Positions 1 to 7,311 of a DNA stretch of 64,000 nt are shown piece by piece. Location of the stretch: assembly GCA_964436005.1 (NCBI GenBank), contig CAYTBK010000002.1, forward strand, positions 30,811-94,810, read 5' to 3'. Source of the DNA: JAGNHB01 sp964436005. Lineage in GTDB: Bacteria; Acidobacteriota; JAAYUB01. The notes below the pieces were generated by a model, which was not told the DNA's origin, did not search any database, and saw only the letters and a program-made list of their open reading frames with translations. Numbering within the stretch: position 1 is the stretch's first letter; every line of letters begins with the position of its first letter. Made by a program: the position numbers and the translations under genes.

Positions 1-1
1 C

Positions 2-1093
2 CTGGCCTACGCGGGGGCCCTCAAGGCCGCCGACCCCGGGGTGAAGCTCCTGGGGCCCGTGGTGTGGGGCTGGTGCGCCTACTTCCACTCCGCCGCCGAC
101 GGCTGCTATACCGGCGCCGACCAGGCGGCCCACGGCGGTCTGGAGTTCATCCCCTGGTACCTCTCCCAGGTCAAGGCCCACTACCAGTCCACGGGGGTCC
201 GCCTGGTGGACTACCTGGACGTGCACTTCTACCCCCAGGCCAGCGGCGTGTACCAGGGCGGGGAGGCCTATGCCGACGTCCGCCTGCGCTCCGTCAAGGG
301 CCTGTACGACCCGGACTACGTGGACGAGTCGTGGATCGGCACGGCGGTCCGCCTGATCCCGCGCATGCGGGCCTGGGTCCAGGCCTACGCCCCCGCCGGC
401 ACGGGCCTGGCCATCACGGAATACGCCTTCGGGCCGGACGACTGCGACAACGTGCCCAGCGCGGTGTTGGCCGAGGCGGAAGCCTTGGCGGTCTTCGCCC
501 GGGAAGGGGTGGACCTGGCCACCCGCTGGACCGCGCCCGAGCCGCACACCCGGGGCGAGGACGCCTTCTCCCTCTACCTGAACTACGACGGGGCGGGCGG
601 CCGCGTGGAAGGGGAGAGCGTCCGGGCCGTCAGCGCCGACGTAAACGCCGTGGGGGCCTACGCCATCCGGGACGGCGGCCACCTGTACCTGCTCCTGTTC
701 AACAAGGACACGGTGGCCCGGCGGGCCGACCTCGCCGTCACGGGAAGCATCGGCTCCTCCTTCCGGCTCTATCGTTTCAGCAGTTCCTCCCGGCTGGCGG
801 CGGCCGGCACGGCCACCGCCTCCTCTGCCACGGCGCTCTCCCTCGAACTGCCCGCGCGCTCGGCCACCCTGGCGGTGGGGACCTGGTCGTCGAGCACCGG
901 ACCGCTGCTGGGCGACCTCAACAACGACGGCCGCCTGAGCTCGCCGGACGCCGTCCTGCTGGCCCAGTGGCTGGGGAGTCTGCTGGACGGCCGGGCGAAC
1001 CCGTTCCCGGCGCCGTTTTCCCGTTCCGACATGAACGGCGACGGCCGCACGGATGCCCGCGACCTGGTGCTCCTGCGGCGGGCCATCGGCTGA
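2..1093 (+). CDS. GH44-type endoglucanase/xyloglucanase with C-terminal dockerin, 5' truncated
   Basis: The reading frame is open from base 2, so the gene begins outside the window; a GTG at 41 is internal. The visible part resembles the C-terminal half of a glycoside hydrolase family 44 TIM barrel (beta-glucan or xyloglucan cleavage). It shows the strand motif DYLDVHFYPQ and the motif AITEYAFGPDD, whose Glu codon (419-421) fits the family's catalytic nucleophile. A beta-sandwich-like tail follows. The last 60 residues form a type I dockerin with two calcium loops, DLNNDGRLSSPD and DMNGDGRTDARD. The enzyme is probably secreted, although the signal peptide is not in view. A second dockerin glycosidase follows 94 bp downstream on the same strand. 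The dockerin is very clear; the GH44 call is likely but rests on motifs only. Confidence 0.75.
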   Translation: MAYAGALKAADPGVKLLGPVVWGWCAYFHSAADGCYTGADQAAHGGLEFIPWYLSQVKAHYQSTGVRLVDYLDVHFYPQASGVYQGGEAYADVRLRSVKGLYDPDYVDESWIGTAVRLIPRMRAWVQAYAPAGTGLAITEYAFGPDDCDNVPSAVLAEAEALAVFAREGVDLATRWTAPEPHTRGEDAFSLYLNYDGAGGRVEGESVRAVSADVNAVGAYAIRDGGHLYLLLFNKDTVARRADLAVTGSIGSSFRLYRFSSSSRLAAAGTATASSATALSLELPARSATLAVGTWSSSTGPLLGDLNNDGRLSSPDAVLLAQWLGSLLDGRANPFPAPFSRSDMNGDGRTDARDLVLLRRAIG

Positions 1094-1127
1094 CCATCGG
1101 CTGACCCGCCGGGCGATCGGAGGGATT

Positions 1128-1158
1128 GACCACGAAAGCACTGAGGACACGAAAGATC
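1128..1158. repeat. Short CACGAAAG-type dispersed repeat remnant
   Basis: The gap between the two glycosidase genes contains ACCACGAAAG followed by GGACACGAAAG. Related CACGA-rich stretches occur at 2382-2412, 29970-29998, 31394-31424 and 32156-32180, always between genes. They look like members of one degenerate dispersed family of unknown function. Confidence 0.45.
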
Positions 1159-1187
1159 GACGGGGTTGTCGTCAATAGGGTGCAGCC

Positions 1188-2354
1188 ATGAAAACGTATG
1201 GGAGACCGGGGAAGTGGCGGCGGTGGGCGGTGGCGGGCTGTCTCTGGCTGGCGACCGGGTTCCTGCCGGCGTCCGGGGTGCTGGGGGACCTCGACGGCGA
1301 CGGGCGGGCCGATGGGGCCGACCGGTCCCGGCTGGCCGCCTGGCTGGCCGGCAACCGCACCGACGAGGCCGGGACGCCGGACCCGGGGGACCTGGACAGC
1401 GATTCCTTCCGCAACGCCGCCGACCTGGTGCTCCTGCAGCGCAAGGCGGGGGGGGCGGTCGGCTACCGGGACGAGATGCGGTGGCTGGTGCGCCGCGTCA
1501 GCGCCCTGGGTAGGGGGGGCGGGCCGGGCTTTCACGTGGTGCCGCAGAACGGGCAGGAACTGTTCACGTTTTCGGGCGACGGGGCCGGGGTGCCGGTGGC
1601 CGGCTACCTGGTCGCCATCGACGGGACCGGGCGCGAGGACCTCTGGTACGGCTACGACGCCGACGACGAGGCCACGCCGCCCGAGGTGTCGGCCGCCTGG
1701 GCGGGGCTGCTGGACGTGGGCGAGGCCCACGGGGTCCAGGCGCTGGTCATCGACTACTGCCGCACCCGTTCCTTCATGGACAACAGCTACGCCTGGAACG
1801 AGTCGCGCGGCTACATCGCCTTCGCCGCCGACCACCGGGAACTGGACGACATCCCCGCCTACCCGGCCGAACCCAGCCACGTCAATGCGGAGGATGTCAC
1901 TTCCCTGGCCGGGGCCCGGAACTTCCTCTACCTCATCAACCCGTCGGCCTGGGACGACGACCGGAACGCCTTCCTGGCCGCGCTCCGTTCCGCCCGGCAC
2001 GACCTCCTGGTGGTGGACACCCTCTTCAACGACGGCACTTTCCTCACCGCCGCCGAGGTGCAGTCCCTGAAGACCAAGCCCGGCGGGGGACGGCGGCGGG
2101 TGCTGGCCTACTTCTGCATCGGCGAGGCCGAGGACTACCGTTGGTACTGGCAGCCTTCCTGGACGTCGGACCCGCCCCCCTGGCTGCTGGGGGAAAATCC
2201 CGACTGGCCGGGGAACTACACGGTGAAGTACTGGGACCCGGCGTGGCAGTCCATCCTGCTGGACGAGCCGGACGGGTTCCTGCCGCGGATCCTGGCCGCC
2301 GGCTTCGACGGGGTCTACCTGGACCTGGTGGACGCCTTCCAGTTGTTCGAATAG
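1188..2354 (+). CDS. Secreted GH114/TM1410-type glycosidase with N-terminal dockerin, apparently circularly permuted
   Basis: 388 aa. A signal peptide (residues 1-30) is followed by a dockerin (about 34-88) with loops DLDGDGRADGAD and DLDSDSFRNAAD. The rest matches the TM1410/GH114 family (putative endo-alpha-1,4-polygalactosaminidase), but in the wrong order. The family's usual C-terminal half comes first (91-221, with VVPQNGQELF and GREDLWYGYDADDEATPPE). The usual N-terminal half comes second (244-388, with VLAYFCIGEAEDYRWYW, VKYWDPAW and GFDGVYLDLVDAF). The protein stops right after DAFQLFE, where ordinary members continue into the half found here at the front. The ATG at 1188 gives a good signal peptide. 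Activity is inferred from the family only. The halves themselves are well conserved, so this looks like a permuted but possibly functional barrel. Confidence 0.8.
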   Translation: MKTYGRPGKWRRWAVAGCLWLATGFLPASGVLGDLDGDGRADGADRSRLAAWLAGNRTDEAGTPDPGDLDSDSFRNAADLVLLQRKAGGAVGYRDEMRWLVRRVSALGRGGGPGFHVVPQNGQELFTFSGDGAGVPVAGYLVAIDGTGREDLWYGYDADDEATPPEVSAAWAGLLDVGEAHGVQALVIDYCRTRSFMDNSYAWNESRGYIAFAADHRELDDIPAYPAEPSHVNAEDVTSLAGARNFLYLINPSAWDDDRNAFLAALRSARHDLLVVDTLFNDGTFLTAAEVQSLKTKPGGGRRRVLAYFCIGEAEDYRWYWQPSWTSDPPPWLLGENPDWPGNYTVKYWDPAWQSILLDEPDGFLPRILAAGFDGVYLDLVDAFQLFE

Positions 2355-2381
2355 GGATCGCGCGAAGACGCGCCGGAAGGT

Positions 2382-2998
2382 GAAAACACGAAGTCACGAA
2401 TCACACGAAAACAATAAAATGGATGGATAGGGGAGACACGGGAGGCAGGAAGGTTGTAGTTGATTGCCGGGAGGGCGCACGGGAATGGCGGATCCGCGCA
2501 TCGGTGGACCGCCGGCTTCCAGCCGGCTCGTGGCAACGAATCGTCCCTTGGTGCGGATGCCGGCAGGATGCCGGCGGTCGGGGTCGCTCCGGCGGTCTCC
2601 GCGCCGCACTCCCGGGCGGCGCTGGCCTCCCGGGTTTGCCGGCGCTGTGCGGGAAGGACCAGATGACGGGGCGAGCGCCCTCATCCTCCCCATCCTCTCC
2701 ATCCATGTTCCCGGCCGGCAGGCGATGGGTCTGGATGCCCTTCCAGGCGCCGTCAACTCCTTTTCCCGTAGGGAATTCAGGTCCATAGCCCGTTCGAAAG
2801 GCAGAACCGCCCGTTTCCCGTAGGGAATCAACTGCCCAACCGGCACGGTCCAGATGGCCATGAATGCCCTCCGGGCAACCGAAAGCGGGAAGACGGTCCT
2901 GGCTATGGTCATGGATGCCCTCCGGGCAAAAGGCCCGGTCTCCCCTTCGTGGCCGTCTTGATCTTTGTGTTGCCGATCGGCCGCGAACGCACGAGGAT
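2382..2998. repeat. Dispersed mosaic repeat, copy A (non-coding, about 0.6 kb)
   Basis: The gap between the GH114 gene and the MFS gene holds no credible gene. It is shared with 31394-32025. Both begin with ACACGAAGTCACGAATCACACG, include GCCGCACTCCCGG and an ATCC-rich stretch (CATCCATGTT), carry the palindrome array, and end in CCGCGAACGCAC. A separate hairpin GCCGGCT-TCC-AGCCGGC sits at 2511-2527. The two copies are diverged, so the element is old or repeatedly copied. No transposase lies in or beside it. Confidence 0.7.
2763..2928. repeat. Array of four 13-nt palindromes at 50-52 nt spacing (copy A)
   Basis: Palindromes lie at 2763-2775 and 2815-2827 (TTCCCGTAGGGAA) and at 2865-2877 and 2916-2928 (TGCCCTCCGGGCA). 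Start-to-start spacing is 52, 50 and 51 nt. The stem changes TTCCC/GGGAA to TGCCC/GGGCA with both strands altered together, so pairing is conserved. GTCCATAGCC after the first palindrome reappears inverted (GGCTATGGTC) before the last, so the array is itself roughly an inverted repeat. The intervening sequences match those of copy B, so they are not CRISPR spacers. It resembles REP/RAYT-type hairpins. Confidence 0.8.
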
Positions 2999-3036
2999 CG
3001 CCGGCGTCCCGCCGTCCCCTGGTCCCCCGGTCTTCG

Positions 3037-4251
3037 TCACGCCGGGGAGACGGCATCCGCCCCGGCGGCGCTTTCCCGGGCCGGCCAGAGCGAGAAGCCG
3101 ACGGAGATCAGGACCGAGAGCACCCCCACCGCATACCAAACGGCGTCGCCGCCCCAGGCGGAGTAGACGCTCGTGCCCGCGGTGGGGCCCACGATGGCGG
3201 CCAGGGTGAAGGAGAGGCTGAAGGCGCCCATGTACTTTCCCTGGTCGTTTTCCCCGGCCTGCCGGACCACCACGGTGGTCAGGGTGGGCATGCAGACCAT
3301 CTCGCCGATGGTCCAGACCAGCACCGTCAGGGCCGCGAAGGCGAAACCGGTGCCCAGGGGCATGAGGACGAAGCCTGCCCCGAAGAACAGGCTGCCCAGG
3401 GCCAGGATGCGCGTGGGCTTCACCCCGGACAGGCGGTGGGTCACCACCATCTCGAAGATCAGCAGGAAGACGGTGTTGACGGCGATCACCCAGCCGATGC
3501 CGTTTTCCCGCAGCCCGTACACCCGGTTGAGGTAGAGCGGGAAGGTGCTGAGGATCTGCGAGAAGATCAGGCCGATCATGAGGGTGAGCCCCATCAGGGC
3601 GAGGAAGGGCCGGTCCCGCCAGGGCGAGCGCGAGGAGGCGCTCTCGCGGGAGGGCGGGGCGGGCGGGTCGCGGCGCAGGAAACCGGCCAGGGTGGCCGCC
3701 GCCGCCAGGGACGTGAACCCGTCGACCCAGAACAGGTAGCGGTAGTCGTAGACCGCCAGGAAGCCGCCCGCCACCGGGCCGATGGTGACGCCGAGGTTGA
3801 CGGCCAGCCGGTTGAGGGCGAAGCCCCGGGGGAGGATCTCCGGCGGGCAGGCCCGGGTCATGGCCACGCCGTTGGCCGGATGGAGGGCGTCGGCCAGGGC
3901 CCCCTGCACGAAGAGGGCGGCGCACATCAGCCCGTAGCCGGTGACGAAGCTCAGGGCGAAGAAGCCGAGGCCGCCGAGGAACAGGCTCCACCACTGTACG
4001 CGGTTGGCCCCCAGGCGGTCGCAGAGCCGCCCCCCGCCGTAGGCGCCCACCATGGAGCCGAGGCCGTAGGCGCTCATGGCCGTCCCCGCGGCCGTGGTGG
4101 AGAAGCCCAGGTGGTGGACCATGTAGAGCACCAGGAAGAAGAGGACCATGGTTCCGCTGCGGTTGATGAATTCCACCAAAGCCAGAATCCAGGCCATGGG
4201 GGGGAGTCCGGCGTACGCTTCGCGGTAGGTTCGGGCCAGCCACTTCCACAT
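3037..4251 (-). CDS. Major facilitator superfamily transporter
   Basis: 404 aa from the ATG at 4251, chosen because GGAGGA stands just upstream of it on the minus strand; an ATG at 4275 would add eight residues without such a site. The protein has about 12 hydrophobic segments. Segments near GLGSMVGAYGGGRLCDRLGANR carry the Gly/Arg-rich loop 2-3 signature of MFS exporters. The sequence is closest in style to drug-efflux MFS proteins of about 400 aa, but substrate cannot be read from it. The next gene upstream (the secreted His-Cys dyad protein) is on the same strand 83 bp away, so co-transcription is possible. The stop lies about 40 bp from repeat copy A. Confidence 0.85.
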   Translation of the reverse strand: MWKWLARTYREAYAGLPPMAWILALVEFINRSGTMVLFFLVLYMVHHLGFSTTAAGTAMSAYGLGSMVGAYGGGRLCDRLGANRVQWWSLFLGGLGFFALSFVTGYGLMCAALFVQGALADALHPANGVAMTRACPPEILPRGFALNRLAVNLGVTIGPVAGGFLAVYDYRYLFWVDGFTSLAAAATLAGFLRRDPPAPPSRESASSRSPWRDRPFLALMGLTLMIGLIFSQILSTFPLYLNRVYGLRENGIGWVIAVNTVFLLIFEMVVTHRLSGVKPTRILALGSLFFGAGFVLMPLGTGFAFAALTVLVWTIGEMVCMPTLTTVVVRQAGENDQGKYMGAFSLSFTLAAIVGPTAGTSVYSAWGGDAVWYAVGVLSVLISVGFSLWPARESAAGADAVSPA

Positions 4252-4334
4252 GGGGTCCTCCGCCGGCCCGGCCATGCGGGCGGCACGTTAAGGCCGATGC
4301 CCGGCGGCGGCCGCGGTTGCAAAAAGGGGCCGCG

Positions 4335-5624
4335 CTAGCGGGCCGCGGCCGGCAGGAACCGGAAGCCGAGGGAGGCGAAGGGAGCGCCGGGGACCGGGGC
4401 GTCGCCGGAGAAGGGCGCCAGGGGCTTCAGTTGTTGGAAGGCCTCCTCGGGGGCGAGGTCCCGGGCCAGGATCAGGTCGTAGTAGAGGAACTCCAACACG
4501 GCGCTGGCGCCCCAGTCCACCGAGGTGGCGTAGCCCGACAGGGGGTAGGAGACCGCCTTGTCCTGCCGGGTCAGGAGGTCGGGCCCGAAGCGCCCGCCGA
4601 GGGTCAGGCAGGAGGCGAAGTGCAGCAGTTGCACGTTGTCGGCGTAGCGGAGGCTTTCGGCGAAAGCCGCCGGCCCGATGACGGACCCGGCCGCCGGGAT
4701 GCCCTCCGCCTGGCCGTGGCTGGAGACGACCACCACCGCCGGCTCGGGGAGGAAGGCGACCTCCTTCAGCCAGCAGCGCAGGTCGGCCTCGTCGCGGAAG
4801 AAGCGGTGCCGGACGCGCACCGCCGGCGTGCGCGTGAAATACGTCTTCAGCATGCTGCCGAAGCTGTATTCGCGCTCGCCCAGGCGGGGTTCCCAGTACG
4901 CCTCGATGACCACCAGCCACTTCCGCCCGGCTTCCGGCTTCACCCGCGTGCCGTTCCACTCCTGCCAGGCCTCGGCGCCCGAGGCCCGCCACTGGCCGGT
5001 GAAGCTCTGCCCGTCGGCGGACAGCTCGAACCAGCCCTCTCCCCGGGCGCTCTCCTCCCGGTAGCGGAAGGTCAGCCGCCCCTGGCTCACGGCGCCCTCC
5101 AGGGTGCCTTCGGGGGACGACCCGTCGGGGGCGGCGTAGCAGCCGCGGACGGCCGGGCCGTCGGCCACCAGGCGGATGCGGCCGTAGCGGCTGCCCCACA
5201 GCCCGGCGAAGGGCGAGCGGCCCCGGGCCGCGCGCCCGCTGCGGCGCCCCGTCCAGGGCTGCCAGGGGTCCGTCTTCTGCGCCCGCCACTGGCCGGAGAA
5301 GGACAGCCCGTCGGCCGAGAGTTCGAACCAGCCCTGGCCCGTCACCGAGGGCTCGTGGTAGGTGAAGGCCAGGCGGCCGCCGTCGACCCGGCCCTCCAGC
5401 GGGCAGCGGGCCCCGCCGAAGAGGTAGGCGCCCTGGACGCGGTCGCCGTTCTGGCTGAGGGTCATGGGGCCGTAGGAAGTCTCCCAGTCCCCGGCGAAGC
5501 CGGTGGCGGGCTTTTCCGGCGCCTGGCCCGCGACCAGGCCGGCGAAGGCCGGGAGCGCGATCCAGCACGTCAGCCGGACCAGGATGAGGAGACGGTGCCG
5601 GTTCTGCCTGTTCGCCTGATTCAT
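4335..5624 (-). CDS. Secreted protein with two tandem beta repeats and a caspase/CHAT-like domain
   Basis: 429 aa. The start at 5624 is preceded by AGGAGG; longer upstream frames are shadow. Residues 12-33 form a signal peptide ending near VAGQA. Two copies of a repeat of about 85 residues follow (44-128 and 138-225), each with GxW...GRLxF and GWFELSADGxSF. The C-terminal part (235-429) has beta strand-SSHG (His303) and beta strand-HFASC (Cys339). This is the spacing and order of the His-Gly/Cys dyad of clan CD peptidases such as CHAT and caspase domains. A peptidase role is inferred from the dyad only. The repeats look like substrate- or surface-binding beta modules. No conserved partner gene is evident. 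Confidence 0.6.
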   Translation of the reverse strand: MNQANRQNRHRLLILVRLTCWIALPAFAGLVAGQAPEKPATGFAGDWETSYGPMTLSQNGDRVQGAYLFGGARCPLEGRVDGGRLAFTYHEPSVTGQGWFELSADGLSFSGQWRAQKTDPWQPWTGRRSGRAARGRSPFAGLWGSRYGRIRLVADGPAVRGCYAAPDGSSPEGTLEGAVSQGRLTFRYREESARGEGWFELSADGQSFTGQWRASGAEAWQEWNGTRVKPEAGRKWLVVIEAYWEPRLGEREYSFGSMLKTYFTRTPAVRVRHRFFRDEADLRCWLKEVAFLPEPAVVVVSSHGQAEGIPAAGSVIGPAAFAESLRYADNVQLLHFASCLTLGGRFGPDLLTRQDKAVSYPLSGYATSVDWGASAVLEFLYYDLILARDLAPEEAFQQLKPLAPFSGDAPVPGAPFASLGFRFLPAAAR

Positions 5625-5778
5625 GGGATTCTGCCTCCTGGGGGAACCGGACGACCGGCGCCGCGAAATCCGTTCGTCGGTGTCCGTGGCCCGAACATAG
5701 GCGTCCTCGCGCCCCGAGTCAAGCGGGAACCCGGGAAAGGGCGGACGAACTTTTCGCCATCCGGCGGGCGGCCGGGGG

Positions 5779-5784
5779 TATAAT
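5779..5784 (+). promoter_or_regulatory. Possible -10 element for the ClC gene
   Basis: A perfect TATAAT stands in the GC-rich divergent gap between the His-Cys dyad gene and the ClC gene, about 78 bp before the ClC start. No convincing -35 lies at the right distance, so this is only a candidate. Confidence 0.3.
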
Positions 5785-5861
5785 GTCGTTTCGGGAAAGG
5801 CCGCGCCGCCGTCTCGGCGGGGCGACCCTTTCCCCACGTTCCACTGCCCGGCGAGGAATCC

Positions 5862-7256
5862 ATGGAAAGCAAGGAGCCCAGACGGAGGCGGGCCCTCCCG
5901 GCCACGTTCCAGGAAGAAACGGTCCTTTTCGTCAGCGTTCTCAAGTGGGTGGTGCTGGCCACCGTCGTGGGGGCCATCGTCGGGTGCTCCACGACCGTCT
6001 TCCTGCGGCTGCTGGACTGGGGGGTCCGGACGGCCCAGGTCTGGCCCCACTATTTCCTCGTGCTGCCCGTCTCCCTCTTCCTGAGCGCGGCGGCGGTCCG
6101 GTACCTGGCGCCCCAGGCCCAGGGTCACGGCACCGAGAAGGTGATCGAAGCCTTCCACAAGAAAGCCGGACGCATCCCCGCCGCCGTGGTCCCGGTGAAG
6201 CTGGCGGCCACCGTCGTCACCCTGGCCACCGGCGGGTCGGCCGGGAAGGAAGGGCCCTGCGCCCAGATCGGCGCCGGGCTGGCTTCCCTGTTCGCCGACC
6301 TCCTGCGCTTCGACAACCGAGACCGGCGCAAGCTGGCCATCTGCGGGATCAGCGCCGGCTTCGCCTCGGTGTTCGGCACGCCCATCTCCGGGGCCATCTT
6401 CGGCATGGAGGTGCTCTTCGCCGGCAGCCTGTTCTACGAAAGCCTGCTGCCCTCCTTCATCGCCGGGATCACCAGCTTCCACATCACCCAGTTGCTGGGA
6501 ATCACCTATTTCTCCCACCGGCTGCGCTTCGTGCCGGTGTTCAGCGAGGTGTTCTTCCTCAAGGTGCTCCTGGCGGGCCTGTTCTTCGGGCTTTGCTCGA
6601 TCCTGCTCATCAAGGCCCTGCATTACGGGGAGAAGGTGGCCAGGCGGATTCCGGTCTGGACGCCGATGCTGGGTGTCCTGGGCGGCCTGGTTCTAGTCGG
6701 GGGGGCTCTCCTGCTCTCTCCCCGCTACCTCGGGCTCGGGCTGGACACCATCCAGAGCGCCCTGTCCGGGGCGGCCGTGCCCTGGTACGCTTTCCTGGCC
6801 AAGATAGGCTTCACCAGCGTCACCCTGTCTTTCGGGGGCAGCGGGGGCATCGTCACCCCCATCTTCTTCATCGGCGCCACCGCGGGTTCCCTGTTCGGCA
6901 GCCTGCTCGGGCAGGATGTCGCCACCTTCGCCGCCATCGGGTTCGTCAGCCTGCTGGGCGGGGCGGCCAACACCCCCCTGTCCGCCAGCATCATGGCCGT
7001 GGAACTGTTCGGCCCGGCCATCGCCCCCTATGCTGCCGGCGCCTGCGTCATCAGCTTTCTGATGACCGGCCACCGGAGCGTCTACCCATCACAGATTCTT
7101 TCCTTGCGAAAGTCGGAGTCGATCCGGGTGGAGGTCGGAAAAGAAATGGACCAACTCACCCCCGCGTTCCAACCGCGGAAAGGCAGCCTCATCACGCTTC
7201 TGACACAGTTCCGGAAAATCCTTCCCTCCCGTCGCGCCCGCAAGCGGCCTCGATGA
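5862..7256 (+). CDS. ClC-family chloride channel/transporter
   Basis: 464 aa, the normal length for a bacterial ClC core without CBS domains. The first selectivity-filter region is GTEKVIEAFHKKAGRIP (in place of GSGIP). The second is GSAGKEGPCAQIGAG (from residue 125), with the external gating glutamate at Glu130. The third is GSGGIVTPIFFIGA. Presence of the gating Glu suggests an H+/Cl- exchanger rather than a passive channel, but the internal proton glutamate cannot be placed with certainty. Start ATG 5862 follows GCGAGGA. It is convergent with the low-GC symporter, 55 bp away. Its closeness to the osmotic operon is suggestive but it lies on the opposite strand. Confidence 0.88.
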   Translation: MESKEPRRRRALPATFQEETVLFVSVLKWVVLATVVGAIVGCSTTVFLRLLDWGVRTAQVWPHYFLVLPVSLFLSAAAVRYLAPQAQGHGTEKVIEAFHKKAGRIPAAVVPVKLAATVVTLATGGSAGKEGPCAQIGAGLASLFADLLRFDNRDRRKLAICGISAGFASVFGTPISGAIFGMEVLFAGSLFYESLLPSFIAGITSFHITQLLGITYFSHRLRFVPVFSEVFFLKVLLAGLFFGLCSILLIKALHYGEKVARRIPVWTPMLGVLGGLVLVGGALLLSPRYLGLGLDTIQSALSGAAVPWYAFLAKIGFTSVTLSFGGSGGIVTPIFFIGATAGSLFGSLLGQDVATFAAIGFVSLLGGAANTPLSASIMAVELFGPAIAPYAAGACVISFLMTGHRSVYPSQILSLRKSESIRVEVGKEMDQLTPAFQPRKGSLITLLTQFRKILPSRRARKRPR

Positions 7257-7311
7257 AAAAACTAGGGCCATGTTCCTCTTGCCGACGACGGCTGTTTCCC
7301 CGGGAGACATT

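Noticed and set aside
2423..2823. Small open frames inside repeat copy A
   Set aside because: No ribosome binding sites, poor codon pattern, and they lie across the repeat with no conservation of frame in copy B.
2763..2928. CRISPR array (regular palindromic repeats with 37-39 nt intervals)
   Set aside because: The intervals are conserved between this and the 31.8-kb copy, the repeats vary between units, orientation flips inside the array, and there are no cas genes.
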